From positions 3,348,001 to 3,412,000 of the forward strand of contig LUGG01000002.1 of the NCBI GenBank assembly GCA_001683735.1: a stretch of DNA of 64,000 nucleotides, given 5' to 3'. The first letter of the stretch is position 1. Every line of letters starts with the position of its first letter. The notes below the pieces were generated by a model that did no database searches, was not told the DNA's origin, and worked only from the letters and a program-made list of their open reading frames with translations. Position numbers and translations under genes: made by a program. This DNA comes from Grifola frondosa. Its lineage: Eukaryota > Basidiomycota > Agaricomycetes > Polyporales > Grifolaceae. Positions 21,440-33,416 of the stretch are shown piece by piece.

Positions 21440-23540
21440 CTCGGCGTATTAGGCGCCCGACCGCTGCAGGGAACACATCGGTCCGCCCAGACCAATGACG
21501 CAGCTCCGGTCGTCGACGTATCGAAATGGATGCGTCGACGACCGCATCTACGTCATCGGGCTAGACCGGCCTGTTCGTCCTCGTCGTCTTTTGCCCCGCG
21601 CTCGCCGTGAAAACGACGCTCGTCGTCGTTGGTTGCCGGTAAGTCCATTTTTTTTTTAAAATTGAAATTGAAATTAAAGTTATAATTAAGTTACAGCACG
21701 GGCGTCGAGTATTCCCCGCATGGCGCTCGCCGTCCCGCACTCGCGCTAACCGCCGTGCCCGCACTCTCCCTCACCGCGCCCACACTAGGCATGTTTCCCT
21801 GTGTCTCGCTCGTGCCACGCGCCCCGCTGCTCTATGCGCCCTCTCGCGTCCACGCTCCACACGTCTCTCTGCGTCCGCCCTCGTCCCTCATGCCTGCTCT
21901 CCTCAGGACCGCGCCGCTCGCTCTCTCTTCTCGTCGCCGCCACTGCAACTGTGTCCGCGATTGTATCGACGACCAGGCGTGTCCGGGCGAACGCCGCCAC
22001 CGCGTTCTTACTGCCGTCGCGCTCTGCTGCCACCCAGCCGCGCTACTCAATGTTCAACCGAGGCGTGCGCGGCGTCCGACGCCGCACGCGTAGGCCACCT
22101 GAAGGTGAGGAGAGGGAAGTAGGTCAGGTACGTCCATATCCCTTCGCCCGCGTCCCACAACGTGCCCATCACGGCCTCGCGCCCACCCCCTTGCCTGCTC
22201 GGCACCTGCGCTCATGCCCGCGCAACTCATCCGTGCTGCGTCCCGCGTGCACAACTCATATATCCCTATACCCACTCTCATGCCTGCACCACAACCCCGT
22301 GCATTCGCCCTCGCTTGCGACGCACGCACACACCCACACTGCGTGCACGCGCTCTCCCATCTTGTATTACTATTGTTTATCCCAGCATCCCTCACCGTTC
22401 GTCCTTGCGCTAACACCCGCACTGCACGCCGGTGCATGCGCCGTGAGTGTGCCCGGCATGCACACATCATCCGCATTCGCGCTTCTCGCCTGCGCCGCAC
22501 ACTCTTCGCTCGCGCCTGGCACTGTAGGAAGGTCAGAGGGATGTTGAGGAGAGGCTGGAGGCCGACGTCGAGGACGCTCATACCCGTACACCCTCGTAAG
22601 TGCCTGCTTCCGTGTTTGTCCTTCGCGCCCCACACCTGCGTACGCTCCTGCCCCTCGCCCTCATCCGCGCCCACATTCCCGCACCTGGGGCCCAGTGTGC
22701 CATGTATCCGCGCCCGCGCGCCCGTCCCTATGATGACCCACTCTGCGCCTCAGGCAACAGCCGCGATCCGCGCCGTGTACAAGGCAAGCGTGCGCAAGAA
22801 GAAGAGCTTCCACTGCAGCTCGTGGAACCCCAACCCCGCCGCTGCCTCCACGCTCGCCTTCGCCACTGGCACAGTCCGCGGGCGACGCCCCGACGAGCCC
22901 GCCCTCCTCTGCGTCACCGTCGACCGCCACGCTCTCCCCGAGCCCGCTCACGCCGGAGTCTGCAGCCTCGCACACGCGGCCCCTCACGCTCCTCCAGGTG
23001 TCCTGCGTGTCCGCGTCGTACGCCGGGTCCTCCATGATGTTCACGACCCGCTGTACCTCCCCACCACTCAAACCCACTGTGTCCTTCGTGCCTCTCCTCA
23101 CCGCACCCCCCGTGTCCTCGACACACGCCCTTCTTCGTTTCCCTGGTCCGCGCATGCGATTCGATTCGATGACTCGATCGCATGCGCCCTTGCCCTGGGA
23201 CACTATGTCACGGCTTCTCCAATGCAGTCCACTACCGCTACCACATATATCGCTAGGCCATGTCGTGTCGTTGCTGAACATCAAGATCGCGAAGGCGCAG
23301 GCTGCAGGCCAGGACACGTCGGACCTCGAGAGCCAGCTCACGGACAAGCAGTGCGTCCCCCTTCGGGATCCCCCACTGCGTGCACTCGAGCTGACATTTT
23401 TTGCAGGACAAAGCTGACCACGAACATCGTGATGGATACGAAGAACGCGGGTGCGGCGTCGAAGGGCTCGTCTAAAGGGCGTGGTGCCGTCTCGCTAGTT
23501 TCACTCCCTTTTGAGTTTGATGGCCCTGCAATGTAACACT
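21440..23540 (+). repeat. Family P, copy 2 (GC-rich, exon-like islands)
   Basis: A GC-rich unit starts with the perfect 11-bp hairpin GGTCGTCGACG/CGTCGACGACC (21508-21518/21533-21543) and an A/T tract at 21645-21690. It is alignable with copy 3 (49385-50935) for about 1.1-1.5 kb. Short stretches look like exons bounded by splice sites: around 22533-22596 a segment reading EGQRDVEERLEADVED before GTAAGTG, around 22754-22860 ATAAIRAVYKASVRKKKSF after CAG, and 23270-23520 with HVVSLLNIKIAKAQAAGQDT. The long ORFs on both strands (for example 22214-23536) reflect high GC, not a real protein. I do not recognise the parent gene. Confidence 0.6.
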
Positions 23541-24590
23541 TAGCTGCTCTGCTGCATTGAACTTCAAAACAAACCTTCTTTCTGCTGAAAATAGCAGCCA
23601 ATGCATGCTCTGCACACAAGACTCTTCAGTTGTGCAATCTGAACACGAATTGTGATGTATATGTCTCGCCACTGCAGAATGACCGTGCGTCCTTAGCCAT
23701 ATACCGCGCTGCTGCAGATGTCTGTTGCCATACTCAGATCTTTCAGTGTCAGCATATCCTCAAGCTTGCTCGGATGGCAACAATGTGAACACGGACTGGT
23801 CGATGTTTCGAGATACTTACTTGCGCATGTCTTGGGCTGATGCAGGAGTTTCCGTAGATATGGAATGCCTCAGAAGCACAAAATCAGGAATTATATACAC
23901 AACTTTAATTATTCCACGTACTTCAATAGCATATGGTGCATCCCGAACAGCGGAGAAATCGCTCAGTGTCCTAGGATGATGGGGCGGTATGGACAACTGT
24001 TAAAGACAGCTCTGCCTCCGAAAGCTGTGTGATCAAGTATGACTGCTCGGCTTCCTCATGAAAAATTTCCGTAACATATTGGCCTCTCTGTTGACCGTGC
24101 CTCCCGTGTGGTGGAGGCGCGAGGGATGATTACTTCCGATCTATACCCTTAATGTGTAGCAGTAACGAACTTATAGCTTTGATACACAGAAAATAGCATG
24201 TCTTGTTTGTATTCTGTTCGATGAGTTTGCTGGATGAAATTCGCCGACCCTCGGCGTGCACATCCACACGCAGCAGAAGAAAAAGAAATTCATATATAAA
24301 GGAACATTTGGTTTATATGGCATAATCACACAAGATAACTGGATACATGCAGCAATATGAGTCAAGGGAACGGAACGTCAATGCGATCAGGGAAGGCATC
24401 ATGGACAAAACTGATTATGAAGGAGTGTAGGAGCCTGAGCAGACTAATGGAGAAGCAGAAGATGCAGAGAAAAGCAAAGCTATTAGGACTAAGATGAAAG
24501 AAGCCTATGAGTCATGAGTCCCAACATTTATACCCGGGTTTGTCTTCGCCAACCTCCTTGTACCAAATCTAGAAAAGAAAACAGCACCAT
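23541..24590. other. No clear gene
   Basis: No supported coding region. Small ORFs at 23725-23979 (plus) and 24171-24365 (minus) have no recognisable features and no splice context that would link them. Confidence 0.35.
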
Positions 24591-24779
24591 CATGTAATGT
24601 CGAACTGCCCACTCATGAGTGGAACAACCATGCGGGTGAGGTGGGCTGTGCTGTTTCGAGGGGATTCAAAGATCCATCACAGCATACACACACGTCCTCC
24701 AAGCCCTCGAATCTGCTGTCCGACAATGTCGGAGGCCACGGTATTCATCCTTGGCAATGATGAGCACCTCTCTGACTCT

Positions 24780-24985
24780 GGCTCATTGTTGAGGACCCTG
24801 AGGAGCTGGATGAGGGGGAGTTGAAGGTTGAGGGCATTGATGTGTTCAAAACGGACGTCCAAAGCAAGTTCCCCAGGAATCCTGAAGCCACCTGCACATT
24901 TCAAAAGGTCTTGGTCACATATGACGTCCTCAGCAAGATGCCCACCCCCCACACACCCTATATGACTTCTTTTTCTCATGCCTCT
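24780..24985 (+). pseudogene. Possible gene fragment, unidentified
   Basis: The plus-strand frame VEDPEELDEGELKVEGIDVF continues as KTDVQSKFPRNPEATCTFQK and VLVTYDVLSK, with a protein-like composition (acidic, then mixed), without a stop for about 60 codons. A later frame is lost at a proline/threonine run. I cannot name a family. It could be a relic exon or chance. Confidence 0.3.
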
Positions 24986-25033
24986 TTCCTCAGGCAGAAG
25001 AGACTTTCCACAGTGTCATCATTGGTATGTTGA

Positions 25034-26138
25034 CATTCCTGCAATACTGTAATTTTATATCCAGATTCTGTAAGCTGGTCTGCATATGTCAAAGGCATCA
25101 GACCCTACTAAACATCTGTAAAGTTGGAAGTCTCAGCTTGACAGGCTCTGGTAGATAGAACAACACATAAGTGCATCATTCTGTGCACCATAGCATGTCA
25201 ATGCCGTTGGTTCTGCTTGGTGTGTTCAAGAAAGAAGACTCACTTCAACTGACTAATGATTAATGAGCTTATGCATGCAACACAAACTTGGAGCTTGAGA
25301 GTCAAAGAGTCTCAGCCAATAAGATGGCTTTTTCTTGGGCTCCTGGATGACCTGATCACAAGGAAAAACATTCAGGATTTTTCACCACATTTTTATTTGT
25401 GTGACTATTAAAAACTTATTAACCTTACAACTCTGCTCACGAGAGCATAACTAATGGTGAAGACGGCTTTGTGGTGGTCCCGTGACTTTTAAGAATGCTT
25501 GAATGTCAATGAGCTATATGTAACTTTATAATTACTTATTTATAATGTATAATGGGTGGATTAATAATTAATGGTGCAGACGTCGACTTTAGCACTTCAC
25601 ATAGATAGGCGCTTAATATTTTGCCTTATTTGGATATGTCAGATTTATAAGCACATATGTTTTTCTCCTTTTGATTCTTCCTTTTGCAACATATGTCATG
25701 CACTGACTTTCAAAAACATTGATGATATGTTTTATGTTATATTTCATCATGCAGAACATTTGTTTTGCGATTAGAGGCATGACAAAGATCACGTGCATCT
25801 GACATATATTTTATCTCCATATGTTTTTCTCAGCCACCAGATAAGAAAAGTAACAATCTCACATACAAAATTTTTTAACTGAGTAAGAACAGGGTTGTTA
25901 CCTGATTGTATTGGATTGTAACCCTAACCCAGAAATTTTGTTCCCACGGATATCAAATTTTCTATTTAAAAAACTTTCCCACGACTAATGTAATGAAAAG
26001 TGCGTTTCAAAATTTGGCTGGAGGCTCACCCCATAAGAAACGATTAATTTGTTCCTCTCAATCGTAATGCTTATTTGGATATCATATACAGATCTTCTCA
26101 AAACTCGAACATGATCAAAGAGCTGAACAGGAAGAGGA
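25034..26138. other. No clear gene; upstream flank of Helitron 2
   Basis: AT-rich DNA with no supported ORF. The 5' TC end of Helitron 2 is expected here, but no copy of the TCTAATAAGAAGG start used by its non-autonomous relatives was found. Confidence 0.35.
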
Positions 26139-26151
26139 TTGACAAAGACGA

Positions 26152-27625
26152 TTGCAAATGACATCTCCTTCAGAATGGCGAGAGCGTGCTCAACGGCAGT
26201 TGAACATTGCCCAACTGAACTTTGGGCCAGTGAATCCTGCTGCTATGTCTGCTACATTATATATGGGCTCTGGATTGGGAGAACCTTTTTCAGGATGGGG
26301 TCAATATCAAATCACCACTGCTTATAATTATCAATCACCAATGCCACAAGCAGGACCCTCTCGACTACCAGTTGATTTATATGGTGCAGGACCTTTTCGA
26401 CAGCCTATTGCAGGACCATCGAGGCTTGGGCAATATCCTTCTCTTTCTCCTGCAAGAGATTGGCAGCAGGAGCTGATGACAGGCTTTTATAATAATCACG
26501 CAGAACATGTTCACAATCAAAATGCATCACATGCAAATAATGTTTCTGTCAGCAATGTTTAAGCCAGATCTGCAGCTATATTTAAACTATCTGAAAATGG
26601 TGTCTATACTACTCATGCAGCAGCATGAGTGCAGGTTCAGCAGCAGCATTAGTTGAAAAGTGAAGCTGCAGCTCATATGACTGCACAATCACATGCTAGG
26701 CAGCAGATACAACAACAGAGGGAAGCTGAAGCTATAGCTCATGAAACTTCTCAATTGCAAGCTCAGCAGCACCTACTACAGCAACAGAATGCTCAAGTAG
26801 CTGCATATGATGCTGCTCAGATGCAGGCTCAGCAACAGCAGAAAGCTGAAGCTGTAGCTCATGAGAAAGCCCAAGCACAGGCTCAGCAAGAAGGACTACT
26901 CCCTCCAGGTTGTCGCCCATATCATGAGTCTGCTGCATGTCATGATATTGGAAAAATGGATATTGCATGCTCTCACTGTCACACCTTACACTTTATGAGA
27001 AACTTTCCAACTCCACACTTGGCAATCCTCTATTCGGTTCGTGCTGTCTTCAGGGCCAAGTTAAATTGCCTGATCCTTCCATGCCTCCCAATATCTTTGT
27101 TGACTATTCAATGGTTATGATCATCATTCTCGCCACTTCTTGAATGACATCTGCCAATACAATGCTGCATTTACCTTCACCTCTCTTGCTGTTCAGGTTG
27201 ACCATGCTGTTCTTAATTCTTCAGGACCCTATTCATTCTGCATTCATGGAGAGCTCCATCATTGTATGGGTGCTTTGCTGCCAGAAGGAGATGAGCCTCC
27301 CTGTTATGCTCAACTCTATATTCATGATCCCCATGCTGCACTCGCCACATGCAATGTCGATAATAGCAATCTGGACTCTAGCATCATGAACGACATTCAG
27401 GATATGCTTATGGAGGTCAATCCTTTGGTTCCTTTTTATAAACATGCTTTCGAGATCTTGAGCGAAAAACCACCAGAGGAACAGTCTTCTGTGCAGGCTC
27501 GCATTATTCTTCAGGAGACAGATGATCAATGCAGATATAATTTGCCTACTATCAATGAGGTGACTGCCATTATTTCAGGATCAGGAGATGAGGATGTCGA
27601 TGAACATAGAGATATCATCTTGTGA
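26152..27625 (+). pseudogene. Helitron 2 RepHel, N-terminal region
   Basis: It starts with a Pro/Gln-rich low-complexity segment (26152-26562), then a Gln/Ala-rich coiled-coil-like stretch (26653-26880, many QQ and AHE repeats). A zinc-like HDIGKMDIACSHCHTLHFM (about 26940-27000) follows. A frameshift near 27060 moves the reading to 27140-27625 (NDICQYNAAFTFTSLAVQVD, SSGPYSFCIHGELHHCMGAL, LYIHDPHAALATCNVDN). This is the usual front half of Helitron proteins with the CxxC...H pattern. The polyglutamine part is unusual for the family and may be repeat expansion. Confidence 0.8.
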
Positions 27626-27639
27626 CCATGAGGAGGAGG

Positions 27640-29300
27640 TCTCAAATGTATCAGTCACCTTCACCCACTCTATTTGCCACTTCACTATGTCCTCTTCTTT
27701 CCTCAAAAAGAGCAAGGGTGGCATCAGTTTATACCCTCTAATCCAGTGTCGATGATCAAATTCACTCACCACATGTCTCTCAGCCGATGTTATTATGCAT
27801 ATCAATTCCATCCAAGAATTATCCAGCAGGAACAGGATTATCTTTTTCGAGGTGGTCATCTTCTTCAGCAATATTTGGTGGATGCCTGGGCATCTATTGA
27901 GGCCAGTAATCTTTTCTGGATCCGAACTCATCAGAAGAACATTCATGTGGACCTCTATCAGGGACTATTAGATGCCATGAACTCAGGCGATCAGGTGGAC
28001 TTGGCTGAGCAAGGTCAAAAGATTATTTTGCCTTCCTTACATCATGGCAGCTCCTGTCATATGTATCAGCTCTTTCAGGATTCCATGGTCATATGTAGGT
28101 GCTTCAGAAAGCCTGACATTTTTTAACCATGACTGCCAATCCCAATTGGCCAGAGATACAGGAGGCCCTCTTGGAAATAAATAAAGCAGACAATGATCCA
28201 GATGGCACCTCAAGGAAGCAGACTGCTGCAGATTGTCCAGACATCGTTGTGTGAGTATTCAAGCTGAAAAAGGAGGCTTTGCTGAAGAAGATCAAGGATG
28301 GCTTCTTTGGTGACATGGCTGCAGATGTATGGGTCATCGAGTTTCAAAAGAGGGGACTGCCTCATATGCATCTCTTGATTTTCCTGAAGAAGCCTTACAA
28401 AATCAGAGATGCTGCAATGGATAGCATTGTGTCTGCTCAGTTGCTAGACCCAGAGACTCAACTCCTGCTTTATGCCATGGTCACAAAGTGTATGCTCTAT
28501 GGTCCCTGTGGTCCTGCTCATCCTAATGCTCCTTGCATGTCAGATAATGTGACCTGCTCTAAGCACTACCCCGTGATTTCTGCGAGAAAACTACTATGGG
28601 AGAGGATGGCTATTCTGTCTATGCTCGGCCAAACAATGGACGAACATTCACTAATTCCAAAGGCCAAGTCTTCACCAACCGTGATGTCATACCCTACAAC
28701 CCCCAACTATCTGCCGAGTTCAACTGTCACATCAATGTCGAGATCTGTGCATCTGTTCAGGCAGTCAAGTACATTCACAAGTACATCTACAAGGGACATG
28801 ATAAGGCAACATTGAAGGTGGGACAGGTTGATGAAATCAAGGAGTACTTGGATGCACATTATGTTGGACCTCCAGAGGCGATGTGGCACATTCAAGAAAT
28901 GGGAATGCATGAGGAGTGGCCCATGGTCTATTGTCATCTCAAGAATGAACAGTCGATGTATTTTGATCCAGAGAATGTGACATTGGAGGTTGTCAATTGT
29001 GAAGCTTCAAAGAAAACACAGCTCATAGAATGGTTTGTCATCAACAGCACTGATCCTGTAGCTCAGACTTTGTTCTATCAGGACATGCCAGAGAAATTTG
29101 TATGGAACAAGAAGACACACAAGTGAACACCAAGACAAAGAGGCACCATCATTGGCCGAATACACTTTGTGCATTCATCTGCTGGAGAAAAGTTCTACTT
29201 GCATCTTCTTCTGACTGTGGTGAAGGGAGCAAAGAGTTGGGAGGACCTTTCCACTGTGAATGATGTGGTACATGCCACATACAAGGCAGCCTGCCCTGCC
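27640..29300 (+). pseudogene. Helitron 2 Rep (HUH endonuclease) domain
   Basis: Helitron_like_N phrases are PLHYVLFFPQKEQGWHQFIP, QQEQDYLFRGGHLLQQYLVD and DLYQGLLDAMNSGDQVDLAE. The HUH motif is intact at about 28344-28385 (EFQKRGLPHMHLLIFLKK, the two His of PHMH). The tyrosine site is VKYIHKYIYKGHDKA (28763-28810), with both tyrosines present. Frame changes at about 28130 and 28560 and a stop at 29126 break the ORF. The catalytic residues survive although the frame does not. Confidence 0.88.
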
Positions 29301-29309
29301 TAAGGTCTA

Positions 29310-31088
29310 TTGGAGGATGATGGAGAGTGGAGACAGTGTTTGCAAGAAGCAGCCGACATCCAGACAGGAAATTCACTCAAAAATCTGTTTGGAGTCATCC
29401 TGACCTTTCAGCATCCCATGGATCCTCTTGCTTTATGGAACGAGTTCAAGAATGTCATGTGCAATGACTTGCATCACAGACTCATTGCCATGGATCATCC
29501 TAATCCCACCGAGGAACAAATATGGGACTATGGTCTATATTTGCTGAATGAGATCCTGCTCAAGTCTGACAAAAATCTCTCCCACTTTCCACCCATGCCT
29601 ATGCCTCAGCTTTCCTGGGCTGCCATTGTCGATAATCTCCTTTTACAGCAGGAGCTTGCATATGATGATGCAGAGCTTCATCTGGAGGTGAAAAACAATA
29701 AGGACCAGTTCAATGCACAACAAAGGACAGCCTTCGACATGGTGATGGAATCTGTCAGGGACAATCAAGGAAAGGTCTTTTTCCTTCACAGTGCAGGAGG
29801 ATGTGGAAAAACTTTTGTTTGCAGCACCATCACTGCAGCGGTTCAAGCAGTTCGATAAATCACATTATGTGTCGCATCCTCTGGCATCGCCTCTCTCCTT
29901 CTTCAAGGTGGTCGTACAGCTCATTCATGCTTCAAAATCTCCATTCCTATTCACAACAACTCCACTTGCAGAATACTCAAGGATGGCGAGCTTTGTGAAG
30001 TTCTCAAACAGATTAGAATTATTATTTGGGATGAAGTTCCTATGCAGCATCATAATGCTGTGGAGGCCGTGGATAGAACTTTGTGAGATGTGTTGAGAAA
30101 GAATGCTCCCTTTGGAGGGATCACAGTTCTATTTGGTGGAGACTTTCGATAGACTCTTCCTGTTGTTTCTTGAGGATCGAGACCTCATATTGTTGCAGCT
30201 TCCCTCTGCAAGTCTCCCCTTTGGCAAGATATCCATCTTCTCCATCTTACACAAAACATGTGACTCGATCAATCTCCAAAAATCCAGGCCTTCGCACAGT
30301 GGCTATTACAAGTGAGCGCAGGAAATAATGTCACTCCTCAGAAAACCATCTCTCTCCCAGCCACCATGCATATGCAAGAAAACACCATGGAGTCTCTGAT
30401 TGCTGCTCTCTATCCCGGCATTGAGCAGGGTGACAAACCTGATCAGTATTTTCTCAAGCGTACCATTCTGTCTTCCAAGAATGATGCTGTCGATGACATT
30501 AATCATGCTATTCTGGAGAAGTTTCCTGGAGAGAAGATGGTATTGATGGCAGCAGACAAGGTTATTAGGGTGGAGAATGCTCATTATCCCATCGAGTATC
30601 TCAACACCATCAATGTCTCAGGTCTTCCTCTCGCACATCTCGCATTGAAGCCAGGATGTCCTCTCATGCTTCTTCATGATCTCAACCCTGCCAATGGTCT
30701 TTGTAATGGAACACACATGATTCTGATCACCATAAAGTCAAGAGTGTTGCACTGTCAAGTGCTTAGAGGAAATCATGCTGGAAAAGAAGTCTACATTTCC
30801 AGGATCACTATCAAGCCATCATCTGAGGACCTTCCCATTCCTCTTAGTCGTCGCCAATTCCCAGTTCACCTCACATTTGCAATGACAATTAACAAGGCTC
30901 AAGGACAATCAGTGATTAATGTTGGTCTCGACCTGCACACTTCCGTCTTTAGTCATGGTCAACTTTATGTCGCCCTCTCTCGCTGCACATCACCAAGTCG
31001 GATCAAGGTGTTATTCCCACTAAATTCAGATAACACCACTACGGTCAACATTGTTTATCCTGAGGTCTTGACTAATGTGTTGAACTAA
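29310..31088 (+). pseudogene. Helitron 2 PIF1-type helicase domain
   Basis: Walker A is HSAGGCGKTFV (about 29788-29820). After a frame loss at 29858 the domain goes on in pieces: [11 protein letters not shown] (Walker B, about 30013-30045) and GGITVLFGGDFR then a stop (about 30116-30150). The open end at 30312-31088 (258 codons) has ALKPGCPLMLLHDLNPANGL, HLTFAMTINKAQGQS and GQLYVALSRCTS, the last helicase motifs. Three in-frame stops sit where Arg or Gln codons are expected (CGA to TGA, CAG to TAG), which is C-to-T mutation. Confidence 0.9.
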
Positions 31089-31470
31089 TGGTATGATTCA
31101 TTGTTATAAGTTTAGAAGTCAAACTGACAAGTCATTCAGGTGTTATCACTTCAATCCAAAACTTGGAGGATCAGATCTACAATATAGTCTTCACTATTTG
31201 TATGTTTCCTCATACTTCTCCTGATGCTGGCACTTATGACAATATCATAGATGTCTCCTTCATCATAGATTTTATCGGTCGGTCAGTGATTTATCTTTAA
31301 CTTCATTAAATCTAACTCATGATTACAATCACATAGATTTTCTTTTATTCTCTCTGAAATATAGTAGTGTACATGTAACTCAAAAAGTGCATCAGTTTGT
31401 AAAGCTCAATTGTATGAGTAAGACTTAAGAAAAGTGTGGCAACATCACACAATATTAAATCAAGTAAGAC
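31089..31470. other. Helitron 2 3' untranslated region
   Basis: Between the helicase stop and the terminal hairpin there is AT-rich DNA with no ORF. It belongs to Helitron 2 by position. Confidence 0.6.
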
Positions 31471-31500
31471 ATGGCAATGCCACGGGTTAAACCTTGCTAG

Positions 31501-33164
31501 TCTAATAAGAAGGGAGAAGGGGCGTCTATCCCACATGGAGCGCACGTTGGCCGCGTGGCATCCATATGGCAACTCTCGCGCCCTAACGGGAACGGTGACG
31601 GGAAAAAAAGTCACGGGCGCCCATAACGGGAACATCACGGGCGCTGTCACAGGCGCCCATAACGGGCACGGTAACGGGAAAATAACGGCGGGTGACACTT
31701 AAGTTTCGAAAAAAAAAAAAACATGATATATTTTTATCTATTAAGAAGGGGACGACGGGGCGCCTAAATAACGTGAAACTCGCGCGAAAGCCAGATGGAG
31801 GGCACATGGTGCCGCGTGGCATCCATATGGCGGGCAACTCTTGAGGCCTAACGGGAACGGTGACGGGAAAAAAGTGATGGGAACATCACGGGTGCTGTCA
31901 CAGGTGCCCATAACGGGAACAGTAACGGGAAAATACTGGGTGACAACTGAATACAAAATATATTTTAAACTTTTCTAGCATGAGTGTCCATCTATGGAGC
32001 AGGCTCAGGCCATCTATCAAGCTGCCAACCTTGACAATGAGGTCAGACTGCTCAAGGCCTAGGAAAAATCTATAAGGAAGGTTAATTTCTAAGAAGTGCA
32101 TTCTCATCTTGAAAGGTCTATTGGTCCACAGTTTCAGATGAGGTCTGAGTGAAAAAAAAAAAAAGATTGTACCTGTCCCTGACACTCTTGAAGCTGTTGA
32201 CGGATGACTTTGAGTTTGTTTCCTAGAAGTTTTACCATCTCCTGTGCCAATTCAGAATCAAGAGCGATAGACTCCATGATTGAGCATTGGTTGAAGATGA
32301 TGTTATATATAGCACAAGCTGGCCAGTGATAGAAAGCAAAATACCATAACCAGTCATATCAAATGGTAATCTATAAAAATACCTTTATCAACCAATCCAT
32401 GGAGCAGGCTCAGGCCATCTATCAAGCTGTCAACCTCAACAATGAGGCCAGACAATTTAAAGTCAAGAAAAAATCTATTAAAAATGTGGTGCTTAAATAA
32501 TATGAAACTTGCATGTGATACTATGGGATTTCTATGTGCAACCATTTGTGCTCTAAGTAATGGGAAAAGAAATAGTAACACACTTTGTAATGGGAATAGT
32601 AACGGGAAAATAACTTGAGAACTAAAACAGTCACAAGTGACTCTCATATTTATACTAATATATTTTTAATTCATATTAATGATGAAGCACATGGTAACTA
32701 ATATTATAATGGAAAAATAATGAAAATAGTAATGAGGCAATAACTCTACAAATATATTATTTGTTTATAACAAGTTGCAGGTGCCCATAATGAAAATAGT
32801 AATCAAAAAATAACTCTGTGATTAAAATAGTCACTAATATCATGGATGACTTTTACACTGCAAGTGATAACAATAATATATTTTCACTCTAATAATATAT
32901 TTCATATTTATATTAGTATATGAAGAAAGTAACAGAAAAGCGTTAGAAATAAAAATGGGAAGATTACACACATACTTTATTAGTTCTGTGATACAAAATT
33001 TAACACATTATAATCATACAGATTTTCTGTTATTCTTTCATTAAAAATAATTAGATTGTAAAAAGTTTGTAAACCTCATTTTGTATGAGTAAGCCTTAAG
33101 AAAAGCATGACACATAATATAAATTGAACAAGACGTGGCAACGCCACGGGTTAAACCTTACTAG
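31501..33164 (+). mobile_element. Non-autonomous Helitron b, head-to-tail with Helitron 2
   Basis: It begins TCTAATAAGAAGGGAGAAG at the base after Helitron 2's CTAG and ends with hairpin GTGGCAACGCCAC, GGGTTAAACCTTA and CTAG (33161-33164). The 3' end is nearly identical to that of Helitron 2, so that protein could mobilise it. The first 450 bp hold many AACGGGA/CACGGG words. A second 5'-like terminus, TCTATTAAGAAGGGGACG, starts at 31737, so a second element or a partial duplication is nested inside. The interior has a duplicated block (about 31990-32060 and 32392-32470, GGAGCAGGCTCAGGCCATCT). No protein is encoded. Confidence 0.85.
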
Positions 33165-33416
33165 TCTAATAAGAAGGGGAGAAGGGGGCGTCTATCCCAC
33201 ATGGAGCGCACGTTGGCCGCGTGGCATCCATATGGCAACTCTCGCGCCCTAACGGGAACGGTGACGGGAAAAAGTCACGGGAATGTAACGGGCGCCCATA
33301 ACGGGCACGGTAACGGGAAAATAACGGGCCACAGGTGACACTTAAGTTTCAAAAAAAAACATAATATACTTTGATTTATTATTAGTGGCGAAGCCACGGG
33401 TAAAAAGCGCAACTAG
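33165..33416 (+). mobile_element. Non-autonomous Helitron c, 252 bp
   Basis: A minimal Helitron: 5' TCTAATAAGAAGGGGAGAAG and 3' hairpin GTGGCGAAGCCAC, then GGGTAAAAAGCGCAA and CTAG, followed by T. The interior repeats the AACGGGAACGGTGACGGG block of element b. It is the third member of a head-to-tail series with no spacer bases. Confidence 0.9.

Larger units (their letters stand above)
26139..31500 (+). mobile_element. Helitron 2, autonomous type, decayed
   Basis: Plus-strand RepHel remains run from about 26152 to 31088. The 3' end is well defined: hairpin TGGCA-A-TGCCA (31472-31482), then CGGGTTAAACCTTG and terminal CTAG (31497-31500). The next base is the T of another Helitron. The element is younger than Helitron 1 (longer open stretches) but has frameshifts near 27060, 27620, 28560 and 29860 and stops in the helicase. 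The 5' end is not placed. Helitrons insert between A and T without target duplication and are moved by the RepHel protein. Confidence 0.9.

Noticed and set aside
22914..23347. Replication factor C-like reading on the minus strand (VGLSGGEVQRVVNIMEDPA)
   Set aside because: Only a short phrase resembles the family; the rest of the frame is low-complexity and no neighbouring motif follows.
22214..23536. 440-codon plus-strand ORF in family P copy 2
   Set aside because: The region is GC-rich and open in several frames on both strands. The sequence is His/Pro/Arg/Thr-rich without domains, and splice-bounded islands lie in other frames.
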